A stretch of DNA of 64,000 nt. Source: Halobacillus ihumii (GTDB lineage Bacteria; Bacillota; Bacilli; Bacillales; Halobacillaceae). The stretch spans positions 2,774,764-2,838,763 of the forward strand of contig NZ_CACVAO010000001.1 in NCBI RefSeq assembly GCF_902726645.1, given 5' to 3'. Shown in pieces: positions 37,838-46,443 of the stretch (position 1 is its first letter; each line of letters begins with the position of its first letter). The notes under the pieces are model-generated. The model made no database searches and was not told where the DNA came from. It saw nothing but the letters and a program-made list of their open reading frames with translations. The position numbers and the translations under genes are program-made.

Positions 37838-38218
37838 TTGCCACATGTCATCGTAGAGTATACGGATAATCTGAATGAACGCACAAACATTCAAGGTTTG
37901 CTGGAAAAAATCAACCGTGTGTTGGTGTCCCGGGATGACACGTATCCGATTGGAGGTGTTCGTGTCAGGGCTCATGAGGTGAAACACTATCACATCGCTG
38001 ATGGGAAAGAGGATGATGCATTTGTTCATGTCACTTTTAAAATTGGCAAGGGCCGCAGCGAAGAGGTGAAGCAAGCTACGTGTGAAGAAATTTTTGAGGT
38101 GATGAAGGAACACTTTTCAAGTCTATTTGAGGAACATTATTTGGCTCTATCATTGGAGCTTGTAGAATTCCAGCATAAAACTTATAAACAGAATAATATT
38201 CATAGTCGATTTAAGTAG
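37838..38218 (+). CDS. hpaF: 5-Carboxymethyl-2-hydroxymuconate delta-isomerase
   Basis: A 126-residue tautomerase-superfamily enzyme. The start is TTG at 37838, seven bases after AAGGAGGA, giving Met-Pro-His-Val-Ile-Val-Glu-Tyr. After Met removal Pro1 is free, which is the catalytic base of this family; that fixes the start against the longer frame from 37811. YPIGGVRVRAHEVKHYHIAD and VHVTFKIGKGR are CHMI blocks. It converts 5-carboxymethyl-2-hydroxymuconate to its oxo isomer before decarboxylation. Confidence 0.88.
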   Translation: MPHVIVEYTDNLNERTNIQGLLEKINRVLVSRDDTYPIGGVRVRAHEVKHYHIADGKEDDAFVHVTFKIGKGRSEEVKQATCEEIFEVMKEHFSSLFEEHYLALSLELVEFQHKTYKQNNIHSRFK

Positions 38219-38276
38219 CAGGCTCTTTTTTACCGTGAAATATTGATTTTCATTTGAAGCGGTGTCAACCGTAATT

Positions 38277-38290
38277 TGAAAGCGTTTACT
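38277..38290 (+). promoter_or_regulatory. cre-like CcpA site before the semialdehyde dehydrogenase
   Basis: TGAAAGCGTTTACT matches TGWAANCGNTNWCA at 13 of 14 positions. Confidence 0.55.
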
Positions 38291-38325
38291 ATATTGGAGT
38301 GACTTAACACAGGGAGGATGATTAC

Positions 38326-39771
38326 GTGTCTGTAGTGGATTCTGTAAAACGAAAAGATTTGTTTATTGGCGGAAAGTGGCAGAAAGCAGGGGAGTATACA
38401 GAACTCACCTCCCCTTATAACAATGAGGTGTTGTACAAGATACCCTCTGCTTCAGAAGCAGAGGTGGATCAAGCGATCGAGGCAGCGGATCGAGCTCAAA
38501 AGAGTATGAAGAAGCTGCCGATCCATCGGCGTGCTGAGATCTTGGAGAAACTTTCGTCTCTGCTGAAATCTCGCAAGGAAGAAGCAGCTCAACTTATTGC
38601 ACAAGAGGCGGCAAAGCCAATCGCTACAGCGAGAGGAGAAGTTGAGCGGACGATCCAGACGTACAAGTTTGCTGCAGAAGAAGCCAAGCAAAGTCACGGT
38701 GAAATGATTCCGCTTGAGGCAACACCAGGGGGCAGCAACAGGATTGGCTATACGAAATATGAACCGCTGGGCGTAATTGGGGCGATCACACCATTTAATT
38801 TTCCAATGAATTTAGTTGCTCATAAGGTGGGGCCGGCGATTGCGGCCGGAAACACAATTGTTCTAAAGCCTGCATCGCAAACACCACTGTCTGCCTATTT
38901 TCTAGCAGATCTGTTAGAGGAAGCGGGACTCCCACAGGGTGCGTTGAACGTTGTTACAGGTAAAGGGAGAGTAGTCGGCAATCGTATTGTTGAGGACGAG
39001 CGAGTCGACATGATTACGTTCACTGGCAGCCCGGAAGTAGGCAAAGAAATTCGCAGGAAGGCTGGTTTGAAGAAAGTAACCCTGGAACTAGGTTCTAATG
39101 CTGCGCTTATTGTAGATGAACAAGTGGATATAGACCGTATCATTTCTCGTTGCGTGACAGGGGCGTTTAGTTTTCAGGGACAAGTCTGTATTTCTTTACA
39201 GCGGATTTACGTCCATGAAGATCAGTATGATAGTTTTGTGAAACGTTTTGTGAAGGAAACGGAGCAGTTAAAAGTTGGGGATCCATTGAAGGAGGATACC
39301 GACGTTTCTGCACTGATTACCTCGCAGGATGTTACACGTTCATTAGACTGGATTGAAGAAGCGGTCCAAGGCGGGGCACAAGTAGCTGCTGGCGGAAAGT
39401 CCGAAGATAACGCGCTGCTTCCAACAGTCCTCACAAACGTTCAGCCGGATATGAAAGTTTCCTGTCAGGAAGTCTTTGCTCCCATTGTCCTGATCGACAA
39501 GGTTTCTTCGGTTGAAGAAGGAATTGAAAAAGTTAACGACTCCAGATTTGGACTTCAGGCCGGCATTTATACAGAACAGGTGTCAACAGCACTTGACGCT
39601 GCGGATCAGCTAGAGGTCGGTGGTGTCATTATTAATGATTTTCCGACTTTCCGGGTCGACAACATGCCTTACGGGGGTGTGAAGGAAAGCGGCACAGGCA
39701 AAGAAGGCGTAAAGTATTCCTTCGAAGAAATGTCTCAAATGAAGCTGGTCGTTTTTAACCGAAATTCATAA
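38326..39771 (+). CDS. Aldehyde dehydrogenase (probable semialdehyde dehydrogenase)
   Basis: A 481-residue NAD(P) aldehyde dehydrogenase. TPFNFPMNLVAHKVGPAIAAGN near 145-166, FTGSPEVGKEIRR near 228-240, LELGSNAALIV with the general-base Glu, and GQVCISLQRIYV with the catalytic Cys near 285 are present. The SNAALIV and CISLQRI variants place it in the lactaldehyde/succinate-semialdehyde-like branch rather than HpaE. As meta-cleavage of homoprotocatechuate releases succinic semialdehyde, that is the most likely substrate here; this is inference from context. It starts 107 bases after hpaF behind a cre-like site. Confidence 0.78.
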   Translation: MSVVDSVKRKDLFIGGKWQKAGEYTELTSPYNNEVLYKIPSASEAEVDQAIEAADRAQKSMKKLPIHRRAEILEKLSSLLKSRKEEAAQLIAQEAAKPIATARGEVERTIQTYKFAAEEAKQSHGEMIPLEATPGGSNRIGYTKYEPLGVIGAITPFNFPMNLVAHKVGPAIAAGNTIVLKPASQTPLSAYFLADLLEEAGLPQGALNVVTGKGRVVGNRIVEDERVDMITFTGSPEVGKEIRRKAGLKKVTLELGSNAALIVDEQVDIDRIISRCVTGAFSFQGQVCISLQRIYVHEDQYDSFVKRFVKETEQLKVGDPLKEDTDVSALITSQDVTRSLDWIEEAVQGGAQVAAGGKSEDNALLPTVLTNVQPDMKVSCQEVFAPIVLIDKVSSVEEGIEKVNDSRFGLQAGIYTEQVSTALDAADQLEVGGVIINDFPTFRVDNMPYGGVKESGTGKEGVKYSFEEMSQMKLVVFNRNS

Positions 39772-39805
39772 TCGAAATGATGATGATTCTATGAGGAGGT
39801 AGAGC

Positions 39806-39922
39806 ATGCTGGGATTTGAGAGTGCTTCAATCGCTTTTGTCTGGATTGCGACAGTTCTTTCTGGGGCAGGATGTGTGGTGTTTGGTGCTCTGATGTGGAA
39901 TAAAGGTGGTGAAGACGAATGA
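39806..39922 (+). CDS. Small accessory subunit of a sodium:solute symporter (38 aa)
   Basis: ATG at 39806 is preceded by GAGGAGG and the frame of 38 codons ends TGA, overlapping the symporter ATG as ATGA. The peptide is one hydrophobic helix (IAFVWIATVLSGAGCVVFGA) with an acidic tail. Peptides like this precede many SSS transporters in Bacillales and are thought to assist them. Confidence 0.8.
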   Translation: MLGFESASIAFVWIATVLSGAGCVVFGALMWNKGGEDE

Positions 39923-41511
39923 ATTTGACTGTATTAATTCCGTTGTGCATCGCCTACATAGCGGTAATGTCGTGGCTCGCTTATTATGGCTATAAAAAAA
40001 CGACCTCTCAATCCGACTATCTGGTGGGAGGGCGCAATATTAACCCGATTGTCATGGCTTTATCTTATGGAGCAACTTTTATTAGTTCCTCCGCTATGGT
40101 AGGCTTTGGCGGTGTCGCTTCCATTTATGGGTTCAGCCTGTTGTGGCTGGCCTTTTTAAATATTGTATTAGGAGTATTTGTGGCTTTCGCTATTTTTGGA
40201 AAAAAGATCAGAAGACTTTCCATCAAACTGGATGCGACCACTTTTCCTACCTTGTTAGGGAAACATTATGATTCTAAGTTTATAACAGTATTTTCGGGGA
40301 TTGTTATTTTTATTTTCATGCCGGCCTATACGAGTATCGTGTTAATTGGAGGAGGCCGATTTTTGCAGGAAACGCTGTCGATTAATTTTGACATTGCTTT
40401 ATTAGTGTTAGCTGCTGTCATTGCCTTGTATGTAATTGGAGGCGGAATTAAAGCCGTTATGTACACAGACGCCTTTGGTGCTGTGATTATGTTAGTCGGG
40501 ATGGCGATCTTCCTGGTTGTCAGTTACCAGGCAGTCGGCGGCATTGTGGATGGTCATCAAATGCTGACTTCATTAAAAAACATGGTCCCGGAATCGCTGG
40601 CTTCTCAAGGTCATCAAGGCTGGACGAGTATGCCAGAATTCGGCTCCCCGATTTGGTGGACATTAGTGAGCACAATTATTATGGGAGTGGGGATTGGAGT
40701 GCTGGCTCAGCCGCAGCTGGCGATGCGCTGCATGACTGTAAAGGATGACAGGGCTTTGTATCGCTCTGTTCTCGTCGGTGGGATTTTCATCTTTTTCATG
40801 ACAGGGGCAGCTTATATGGTCGGCCCTTTAAGTAATGTTTACTTTATGGAAAATACGGGTGAGATTGCGATTAGTGTAGCCGGGGGAAATGCTGACCTGG
40901 TGATTCCGATGTTCATTAACTCCCTCATGCCTGATTGGTTTATTTATGTGTTCACCTTAACACTGCTCTCGGCAACGATTTCCACCGTCAGTTCACTGAT
41001 TCATGTTCAGGCGACTGCCTTTGGGGAAGATATTTTGAAAACATTAGGAGTTCATACGGTCTTAGGAAATAAAATCAGCCCGGCACGGCTTGGTGTAATC
41101 GTCGGGGTTATCCTTGCTGTCGTCTTAGCCTATATGCTTCCAGGAGGAGTTATTGCCCAGGCGACTTCCTTTTGGTTTGGCATTTGCGCTGCAGGTTTTT
41201 TACCTGCACTCGTTGGAGCATTTTATTGGAAAAAGGCTACGAGAGAAGGGGCAATTTCAAGTATTGTAGTGGGCTTTGGTGTCAGTGTCTTCGGCTTTCT
41301 ATTTTTACACGAAAAGCAATCGGTAGCCTTTGGGTTATCAGAAGCTCTTTTCGGAAAAGGTTATTTATTAGAATATCCATGGACACACGTGGACCCATTA
41401 TTTTACGCACTGCCTTTATCAACGATTGTGTTTATAGGGGTGAGTCTATTTCAATCAAAAGACCATCTCCAGCACGAGGAGGATTCTCATAATATGGACG
41501 CCGTTCGTTGA
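39919..41511 (+). CDS. Sodium:solute symporter (SSS family), candidate 4-hydroxyphenylacetate transporter
   Basis: A 530-residue membrane protein of about thirteen helices. DYLVGGRNINPIVMALSYGATFISSSAMVGF near 33-63 (given here in family terms: GGR, then the S-rich helix 2) and LTLLSATISTVSSLIHVQATA near 353-373 are SSS signatures, the latter the Na2-site helix. The gene is translationally coupled to a 38-aa accessory peptide and ends block one of the aromatic island, so uptake of the aromatic acid is a fair guess. A strong terminator and a repeat array follow. Confidence 0.8.
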   Translation: MNLTVLIPLCIAYIAVMSWLAYYGYKKTTSQSDYLVGGRNINPIVMALSYGATFISSSAMVGFGGVASIYGFSLLWLAFLNIVLGVFVAFAIFGKKIRRLSIKLDATTFPTLLGKHYDSKFITVFSGIVIFIFMPAYTSIVLIGGGRFLQETLSINFDIALLVLAAVIALYVIGGGIKAVMYTDAFGAVIMLVGMAIFLVVSYQAVGGIVDGHQMLTSLKNMVPESLASQGHQGWTSMPEFGSPIWWTLVSTIIMGVGIGVLAQPQLAMRCMTVKDDRALYRSVLVGGIFIFFMTGAAYMVGPLSNVYFMENTGEIAISVAGGNADLVIPMFINSLMPDWFIYVFTLTLLSATISTVSSLIHVQATAFGEDILKTLGVHTVLGNKISPARLGVIVGVILAVVLAYMLPGGVIAQATSFWFGICAAGFLPALVGAFYWKKATREGAISSIVVGFGVSVFGFLFLHEKQSVAFGLSEALFGKGYLLEYPWTHVDPLFYALPLSTIVFIGVSLFQSKDHLQHEEDSHNMDAVR

Positions 41512-41520
41512 GTGAACCAG

Positions 41521-41710
41521 TGTTAGGATTATAGATGGTTTGGGTAGAATCATGCAGGGTTAGGGCAGAATACTGCTGAGTAAAGGTCGAACCATGGAAA
41601 TTCAGGGTCGAACCCCGCTGAGCAAGGGTTGAATATCGCCGAGTAAGGGTCGAATCCTGCTGAATAAGGGGAGAAACATGAAGAATTAAGTCCGAATCTC
41701 TACGGTCTTA
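41521..41710. repeat. 21-bp periodic repeat array B
   Basis: Units start at 41542, 41563, 41584, 41605, 41626, 41647, 41668 and 41689, exactly 21 bp apart, with a possible degenerate unit at 41521. The consensus is GGGTCGAATCCTGCTGAGTA plus one A. The sequence differs from family A but the period is the same. It lies between the convergent symporter and LysR genes, before their terminator. Confidence 0.88.
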
Positions 41711-41734
41711 CTCAGACAAATAAATTCGAAATAG

Positions 41735-41770
41735 AAAGCGCCGTGTGAGTTGACCACACGGCGCTTATTA
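41735..41770. terminator. Bidirectional terminator
   Basis: AAGCGCCGTGTG pairs exactly with CACACGGCGCTT, A/T-rich on both sides. Confidence 0.9.
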
Positions 41771-41773
41771 TTG

Positions 41774-42679
41774 TTAGATGAGTTCCAGGTTTGTATTCAT
41801 CTTCTCAAATGAATTCAACAGCCGCCTTGAAGCTTTAGTTAAGTAGCGATTTTTGTGCCAGATGATAACCGATTCCGCTACAATCTCTGCGTTCTTCAAT
41901 TCGTAACTTCGAATGTTCGAGAATGAGAAAGCTGATAAAGTGGATTTTGGGACAATCGTAGCTCCTACACCGCTGGCTGCCAGGGAAAGAAGCATAGTCG
42001 GGTCCGGGCACTCACAAATCACATGGGGATCAAATCCATGATTCCTGCACTCGTTAACGATCAGCTCAAACTGCCCCGTCCCGCTAATTCGATGAAGAAG
42101 CATTAAAGGCAGGTCCTGCAGTTTCTCAATCTCCACCTCTGTCACATCATCCGGAAACAGTCCCCACGATTGCGGGGTGACGAGGACATAAGGTTCTGAA
42201 GGAAGAGATACCATGTCAAAATCATCAAGGTCGATAGGGAGACGAACGACAGCCATTTCAATTTCACGGTTACGGATACATTCAGCTAAAAAAAAGGTGT
42301 CCCCTTCCCGCAGTTGATAGGTGAGGCCAGGAAAGTCGTCACGTAACTTTTGCAGAGGATCAGTAAGGAATGAGAAACAGGATTTATTGGAACCTAAATG
42401 GAGGGTGCCGCTGATTCCTTCATTTGTCTCTTTTACTTCGGTTAACGTTTCTTCTAAATCATTAAGAATTCTTCCTGCTTTTTCATATAAAACTTCACCT
42501 GCGTTCGTAAGTTCCAGCTTACGACCTTGTCGATCAAACAGCTTCAAATTCAGCTCTTCTTCCATAATTTTAATCTGTTGGCTAAGCGGGGGCTGAGCCA
42601 TGTGAAGTTTGTTGGCCGCCTTAGTTACCTGTCCTTCCTCTGCTACTGTTCGAAAATAACGTAACTGCCTTAAATCCAT
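41774..42679 (-). CDS. LysR-family transcriptional regulator of the aromatic island
   Basis: A 301-residue LTTR. MDLRQLRYFRTVAEEGQVTKAANKLHMAQPPLS and onward (described by position: residues 1-60) is the winged helix-turn-helix; LGSNKSC and the C-terminal region form the effector domain, related to the CynR/BenM/CatM group that often senses aromatic acids. ATG at 42679 fits GGAGTGATC upstream; the longer frame has no ribosome site. It sits between the two catabolic blocks, transcribed opposite to both and divergently from hpaE, so it is the natural candidate regulator. Confidence 0.83.
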   Translation of the reverse strand: MDLRQLRYFRTVAEEGQVTKAANKLHMAQPPLSQQIKIMEEELNLKLFDRQGRKLELTNAGEVLYEKAGRILNDLEETLTEVKETNEGISGTLHLGSNKSCFSFLTDPLQKLRDDFPGLTYQLREGDTFFLAECIRNREIEMAVVRLPIDLDDFDMVSLPSEPYVLVTPQSWGLFPDDVTEVEIEKLQDLPLMLLHRISGTGQFELIVNECRNHGFDPHVICECPDPTMLLSLAASGVGATIVPKSTLSAFSFSNIRSYELKNAEIVAESVIIWHKNRYLTKASRRLLNSFEKMNTNLELI

Positions 42680-42820
42680 CAGGATCACTCCGTTCATTTG
42701 TATGATAAACCAGTGAATCAATGTATAAGAATTAATTTCGTAATTGCTCTTTTTAAACAACAAAGGCTTGCAGAATATAAACTCTCTTCGAAGGTTCAAA
42801 ATGTGTGTGTTCTTATCTAG

Positions 42821-42896
42821 CAGATTTTAGGTTCCGCAGCACTTCCCCCCCGCCATTTCGATAATGAAGTCAACGGAACCATCTTAATAAAATCTG
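42821..42896. repeat. Imperfect long inverted repeat
   Basis: CAGATTTTAGGTTCCG at the left and CGGAACC...TAAAATCTG at the right form broken 16-base arms around a C-rich loop. It lies in the LysR-hpaE divergent region. Confidence 0.55.
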
Positions 42897-42987
42897 AACG
42901 GTGTCTTTGCAAAAGTGTTTGAATAATTATTAATAGACAGCAAAGGGAAAGTTCATTTTGAGATGATTCCGTAGAAACATATGGCAA

Positions 42988-43111
42988 GGGGAGATGGGGA
43001 AGGGGAAGACTCCTGTGGGACTAAAGTACAGGGTGAGATCCCGCAAGGCGGCAGCCTGAGGAAGCTCACCGTACTCCCACGGAAAGCGACTCCTTCCCCG
43101 CCTCCCCTTCT
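42988..43111. repeat. Bacillaceae-type intergenic hairpin repeat
   Basis: GAAGACTCCTGTGGGA ... GGTGAGATCCCGC ... GAAGCTCACC ... TCCCACGGAAAGCGACTCC, bounded by GGGGA/TCCCC arms. Elements with these blocks are scattered in large numbers between genes in Bacillus-group genomes. A 61-codon frame across it is not a gene. Confidence 0.7.
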
Positions 43112-43217
43112 TCATTCAGACATTGGGAATCAAGTTTTTAGGATACTGGCCCTAACCTAATAAGATTATTTCAATTTTTTGCTTGACTATATTTGGAAGG
43201 TGCTTCTTTTTTACCTT

Positions 43218-43270
43218 TTGAATCCCTTGGGAATCAAGGTGCTTAAATTATGAAATTGTTTCATATGAAA
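43218..43270. promoter_or_regulatory. Cluster of palindromes upstream of hpaE (candidate operators)
   Basis: TTGAATCCCTTGGGAATCAA at 43218-43237 has arms TTGA.TCCC / GGGA.TCAA. ATGAAATTGTTTCAT at 43250-43264 and TTTCATATGAAA at 43259-43270 are overlapping palindromes. TTGGGAATCAAG occurs also at 43123-43134. Confidence 0.45.
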
Positions 43271-43375
43271 AACATATGCAAAATAAATTTTTTGAATATT
43301 TTTAATATACCAGAGGCTATGGTAAGTTGATTATACAAACTTTTTGAATATTTCTGAATTAATTTTAGCAGAAAA

Positions 43376-43389
43376 AGTAAGCGCTATCA
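43376..43389 (+). promoter_or_regulatory. cre-like CcpA site before hpaE
   Basis: AGTAAGCGCTATCA matches TGWAANCGNTNWCA at 13 of 14 positions, ending 14 bases before the start codon and touching the ribosome site. Confidence 0.6.
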
Positions 43390-43403
43390 AAAGGAGGATA
43401 ATA

Positions 43404-44924
43404 ATGAGTGACGTAAGGTTAGCTGATGTTAATGAAGCTGGAAAGAAAGTCATTTCTGAAATTCATGATATTCAGTTGTATATCGATGGCGAATTTGTAG
43501 ATGCAGAGAGTAAAGAACAATTTGAAAATGTTAGTCCATTTACTAATGAAAAAATTAATCAAGTAGCTTCGGGTGGGAGCGCTGACATTGAGAAAGCTGT
43601 TAAAGCAGCAAGAAAAGCTTTTGAAGGAGAATGGGGAAGCCTTCCACTGAAAGAAAGGCTCAGCTACATTTATAAAATAGCAGATGTCATTGATGAACAT
43701 ATTGACGAGATTGCGCCCTTAGAATCGTATGATACCGGTCTTCCGATTAGTCAAACCAAAAAGATGGTAGCACGAGCGGCACAAAACTTCAGATTTTACG
43801 CGGAGATGGTGTCAAGCCGGCTTGTTGGAGATGCATACCAGGTAGATGATCAGTTCCTGAATTACACGATCCATAAGCCCGTTGGAATTGCTGGTCTGAT
43901 TACTCCATGGAATGCCCCATTCATGCTGGAAACGTGGAAAATCGCCCCGGCGTTAGCGACAGGAAATACGGTGATTTTAAAACCAGCGGAGTGGTCGCCG
44001 CTGACCGCTAACCGTTTAGCTGAAATCATCGACAAGGCCGGGCTTCCTGATGGAGTCTTCAATGTCGTACACGGATACGGGGAAACAGCCGGTGCCTCAC
44101 TTGTTGCCCACGAGGATGTCGAACTGATTTCATTTACCGGCGAAACGAAAACAGGGTCAGAGATTATGAAAAATGGTGCCGATTCCCTAAAGCAGTTTTC
44201 CATGGAACTGGGAGGGAAATCCCCCATCATCGTCTTTGAGGATGCTGATATAGAGAGAGCCATCGATGCTTGTACATGGGGAATCTTTTCCTTTAACGGT
44301 GAACGCTGTACTGCAAACTCCAGATTGTATGTACAGGAAGATATCGCAGAAGAGTTCATTATGGCTCTCAAGGATCGCGTTAAGAATATTGTGGTCGGGG
44401 ATCCGATGAAAGACGATACTCAAGTTGGCCCGCTAATTCATACAAAGCATTACGAAAATGTGAAATACTACCTCGACATTGCAGAACAAGAAGGATGTCA
44501 GGTGATCAGCGGAACGGTTCCTGAAGAATACAGCCGCGGCAATTTTGTGGCTCCGACATTGCTGCTAAATGCGGATACATCCATGAAAGTCGTGCAAGAA
44601 GAAGTATTCGGCCCTGTCATTGCCGTTATGACATTCAAAGAAGAAGAAGAAGTCATCAAGAAAGCAAATGACGTCCGGTATGGTTTGGCTGGTTACGTTT
44701 GGACAAAAGATATTCAGCGTGGTCACCGCGTGGCTCAAGCGGTTGATTCAGGAATGTTATGGATCAATTCCCAAAACGTTCGTGATCTGCGTACACCGTT
44801 TGGCGGTTCTAAGCATAGTGGAATTGGCCGTGAAGGCGGACATTACGCATTCGAGTTTTACACAGAAGTTCAAATCATCCATGTAGCGCTGGGAGATCAT
44901 CGTATCCCTCAATTTGGAAAATAA
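43404..44924 (+). CDS. hpaE: 5-Carboxymethyl-2-hydroxymuconic-semialdehyde dehydrogenase
   Basis: A 506-residue aldehyde dehydrogenase. TPWNAPFMLETWKIAPALATGN near 174-195, FTGETKTGSEIM, MELGGKSPIIVFEDAD with the Glu, and FSFNGERCTANSRLYV with the catalytic Cys near 303 are present. The C-terminal NVRDLRTPFGGSKHSGIGREGG is typical of HpaE. Start ATG at 43404 follows AAAGGAGG. It oxidises the ring-cleavage semialdehyde to 5-carboxymethyl-2-hydroxymuconate. First gene of block two. Confidence 0.9.
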   Translation: MSDVRLADVNEAGKKVISEIHDIQLYIDGEFVDAESKEQFENVSPFTNEKINQVASGGSADIEKAVKAARKAFEGEWGSLPLKERLSYIYKIADVIDEHIDEIAPLESYDTGLPISQTKKMVARAAQNFRFYAEMVSSRLVGDAYQVDDQFLNYTIHKPVGIAGLITPWNAPFMLETWKIAPALATGNTVILKPAEWSPLTANRLAEIIDKAGLPDGVFNVVHGYGETAGASLVAHEDVELISFTGETKTGSEIMKNGADSLKQFSMELGGKSPIIVFEDADIERAIDACTWGIFSFNGERCTANSRLYVQEDIAEEFIMALKDRVKNIVVGDPMKDDTQVGPLIHTKHYENVKYYLDIAEQEGCQVISGTVPEEYSRGNFVAPTLLLNADTSMKVVQEEVFGPVIAVMTFKEEEEVIKKANDVRYGLAGYVWTKDIQRGHRVAQAVDSGMLWINSQNVRDLRTPFGGSKHSGIGREGGHYAFEFYTEVQIIHVALGDHRIPQFGK

Positions 44925-44954
44925 TTTGCTATACAAACGAAGGAGGAATTGATT

Positions 44955-46430
44955 ATGCCTGCAAAAACAGGAGCTCAGTATAAGGAGAAATTAAGAAATG
45001 CAAAGAACAACATTTTCATCCATGGTGAGCGTGTAGAGGATCCGACGACACACCCTGCCTTTAAAAATGTGATTCAATCAATGGCAGATTTATATGATTT
45101 GCAATATGAGCAGCCTGACAAAATGCTTTATACGTCGCCGCAAACAGGGGATCAGGTGGGGATGACCTTTTACCGTCCGGAAACCATTGAAGATTTAATC
45201 AAGCGAAGAGAAGCTATCCAGGAGTGGGCGAAGCTTTCCGGCGGATTAATGGGACGCTCTCCTGACTATCTCAATGCTGAAGTTATGGCAATGGGCGTCG
45301 CTAACGATCTCTTCGGTGAAGATGATCCAATGTTCGCTGAAAATGCTAAGAACTATTACGATTATGCCCGAGAAAACGACATTAGCTTGACACATACGTT
45401 GATTCACCCGCAAGTAAACCGCCAAAAAGCCCAGCACGAGCAAGAAGACGCCAACGTAGCCCTGCACCTAGTTGAGAAGCGGTCGGACGGTATTATCGTC
45501 GATGGAGCCCGTTTGCTGGCTACGCAAGGCGGCATCACCGATGAAATTCTTGTTTTCCCATCAACGGTTAAAAAAGCCGGCGAACAAGATGATCCGTATT
45601 CACTCGCTTTTGTTGTACCGAATAACACGCCAGGCCTGAAATATATCAGTCGTGAGTCATTCGACTATGGCAAGAATAATTGGGACCATCCATTAAGCAG
45701 CCGCTTTGAAGAAGGCGATGCAATCGTTTATTTTGACAACGTTTTCGTACCATGGGAAAAGGTATTTGTTTGCGGGAACTCTTCGATTTGTAACCGCACC
45801 TTCCTTGAGACGAATGCAGTTGTTCACATGTCACATCAGGTTGTTGCTAAAAATGTGGTGAAAACGGAATTTGTCTTAGGTGTCGTACTTAGCTTAATGG
45901 ATTCAATCGGCATTGATAAGTTCCAGCACGTACAAGATAAAGGGACAGAAATTATGCTGACACTAGAAACGATGAAATCACACTTATTTAGAGCTGAACA
46001 CAATGCCAAGCTTGATAAATGGGGTACAATGACACCTGATTTTGAAGCCTTGAATGCGGCGAGAAACTGGTATCCAAGAATCTATCCGCGTCTAGTTGAG
46101 ATCCTGCGTATTCTAGGGGCTTCCGGTCTTATGGGGATCCCAACAGAAGCAGATTTCCATCATGAGGAGATTGGACCGCTCGTCAATCGTGCGCTTCAAT
46201 CTAAGAACCTTGAAGGCTATGAACGTGTGAAACTATTCCGTCTTGCCTGGGATCTGACGATGAGTGCCTTTGGAAGCAGACAAACGCACTATGAGTACTA
46301 TTTCTTTGGCGATCCAGTGAAAATGGGGATGACGTATTTTGAGCAGTTCAACAAAGAGCCTTATAAAGAGTACATCCAGGATTTCCTGAAAAAAGTTAAA
46401 CCATCAAAACCTGACTATACCAACGTATAA
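44955..46430 (+). CDS. hpaB: 4-Hydroxyphenylacetate 3-monooxygenase, oxygenase component
   Basis: A 491-residue HpaB/PheA-type flavin-dependent hydroxylase. ITHTLIHPQVNR-like segment SLTHTLIHPQVNR near 145-157, IVVPNNTPGLKYISRESFDY region near 213-240, EEGDAIVYFDNVFVPWEKVF near 254-273 and SALGSR-like AFGSRQTHYEYYFFGDP near 437-453 support it. It ortho-hydroxylates 4-hydroxyphenylacetate with FADH2 delivered by a separate reductase, found two genes downstream. ATG at 44955 follows AAGGAGG. Confidence 0.92.
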   Translation: MPAKTGAQYKEKLRNAKNNIFIHGERVEDPTTHPAFKNVIQSMADLYDLQYEQPDKMLYTSPQTGDQVGMTFYRPETIEDLIKRREAIQEWAKLSGGLMGRSPDYLNAEVMAMGVANDLFGEDDPMFAENAKNYYDYARENDISLTHTLIHPQVNRQKAQHEQEDANVALHLVEKRSDGIIVDGARLLATQGGITDEILVFPSTVKKAGEQDDPYSLAFVVPNNTPGLKYISRESFDYGKNNWDHPLSSRFEEGDAIVYFDNVFVPWEKVFVCGNSSICNRTFLETNAVVHMSHQVVAKNVVKTEFVLGVVLSLMDSIGIDKFQHVQDKGTEIMLTLETMKSHLFRAEHNAKLDKWGTMTPDFEALNAARNWYPRIYPRLVEILRILGASGLMGIPTEADFHHEEIGPLVNRALQSKNLEGYERVKLFRLAWDLTMSAFGSRQTHYEYYFFGDPVKMGMTYFEQFNKEPYKEYIQDFLKKVKPSKPDYTNV

Positions 46431-46443
46431 GGAGTGAAGAGGG

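Noticed and set aside
42930..43115. Minus-strand 61-codon frame
   Set aside because: Lies over the Bacillaceae intergenic repeat, no ribosome site.
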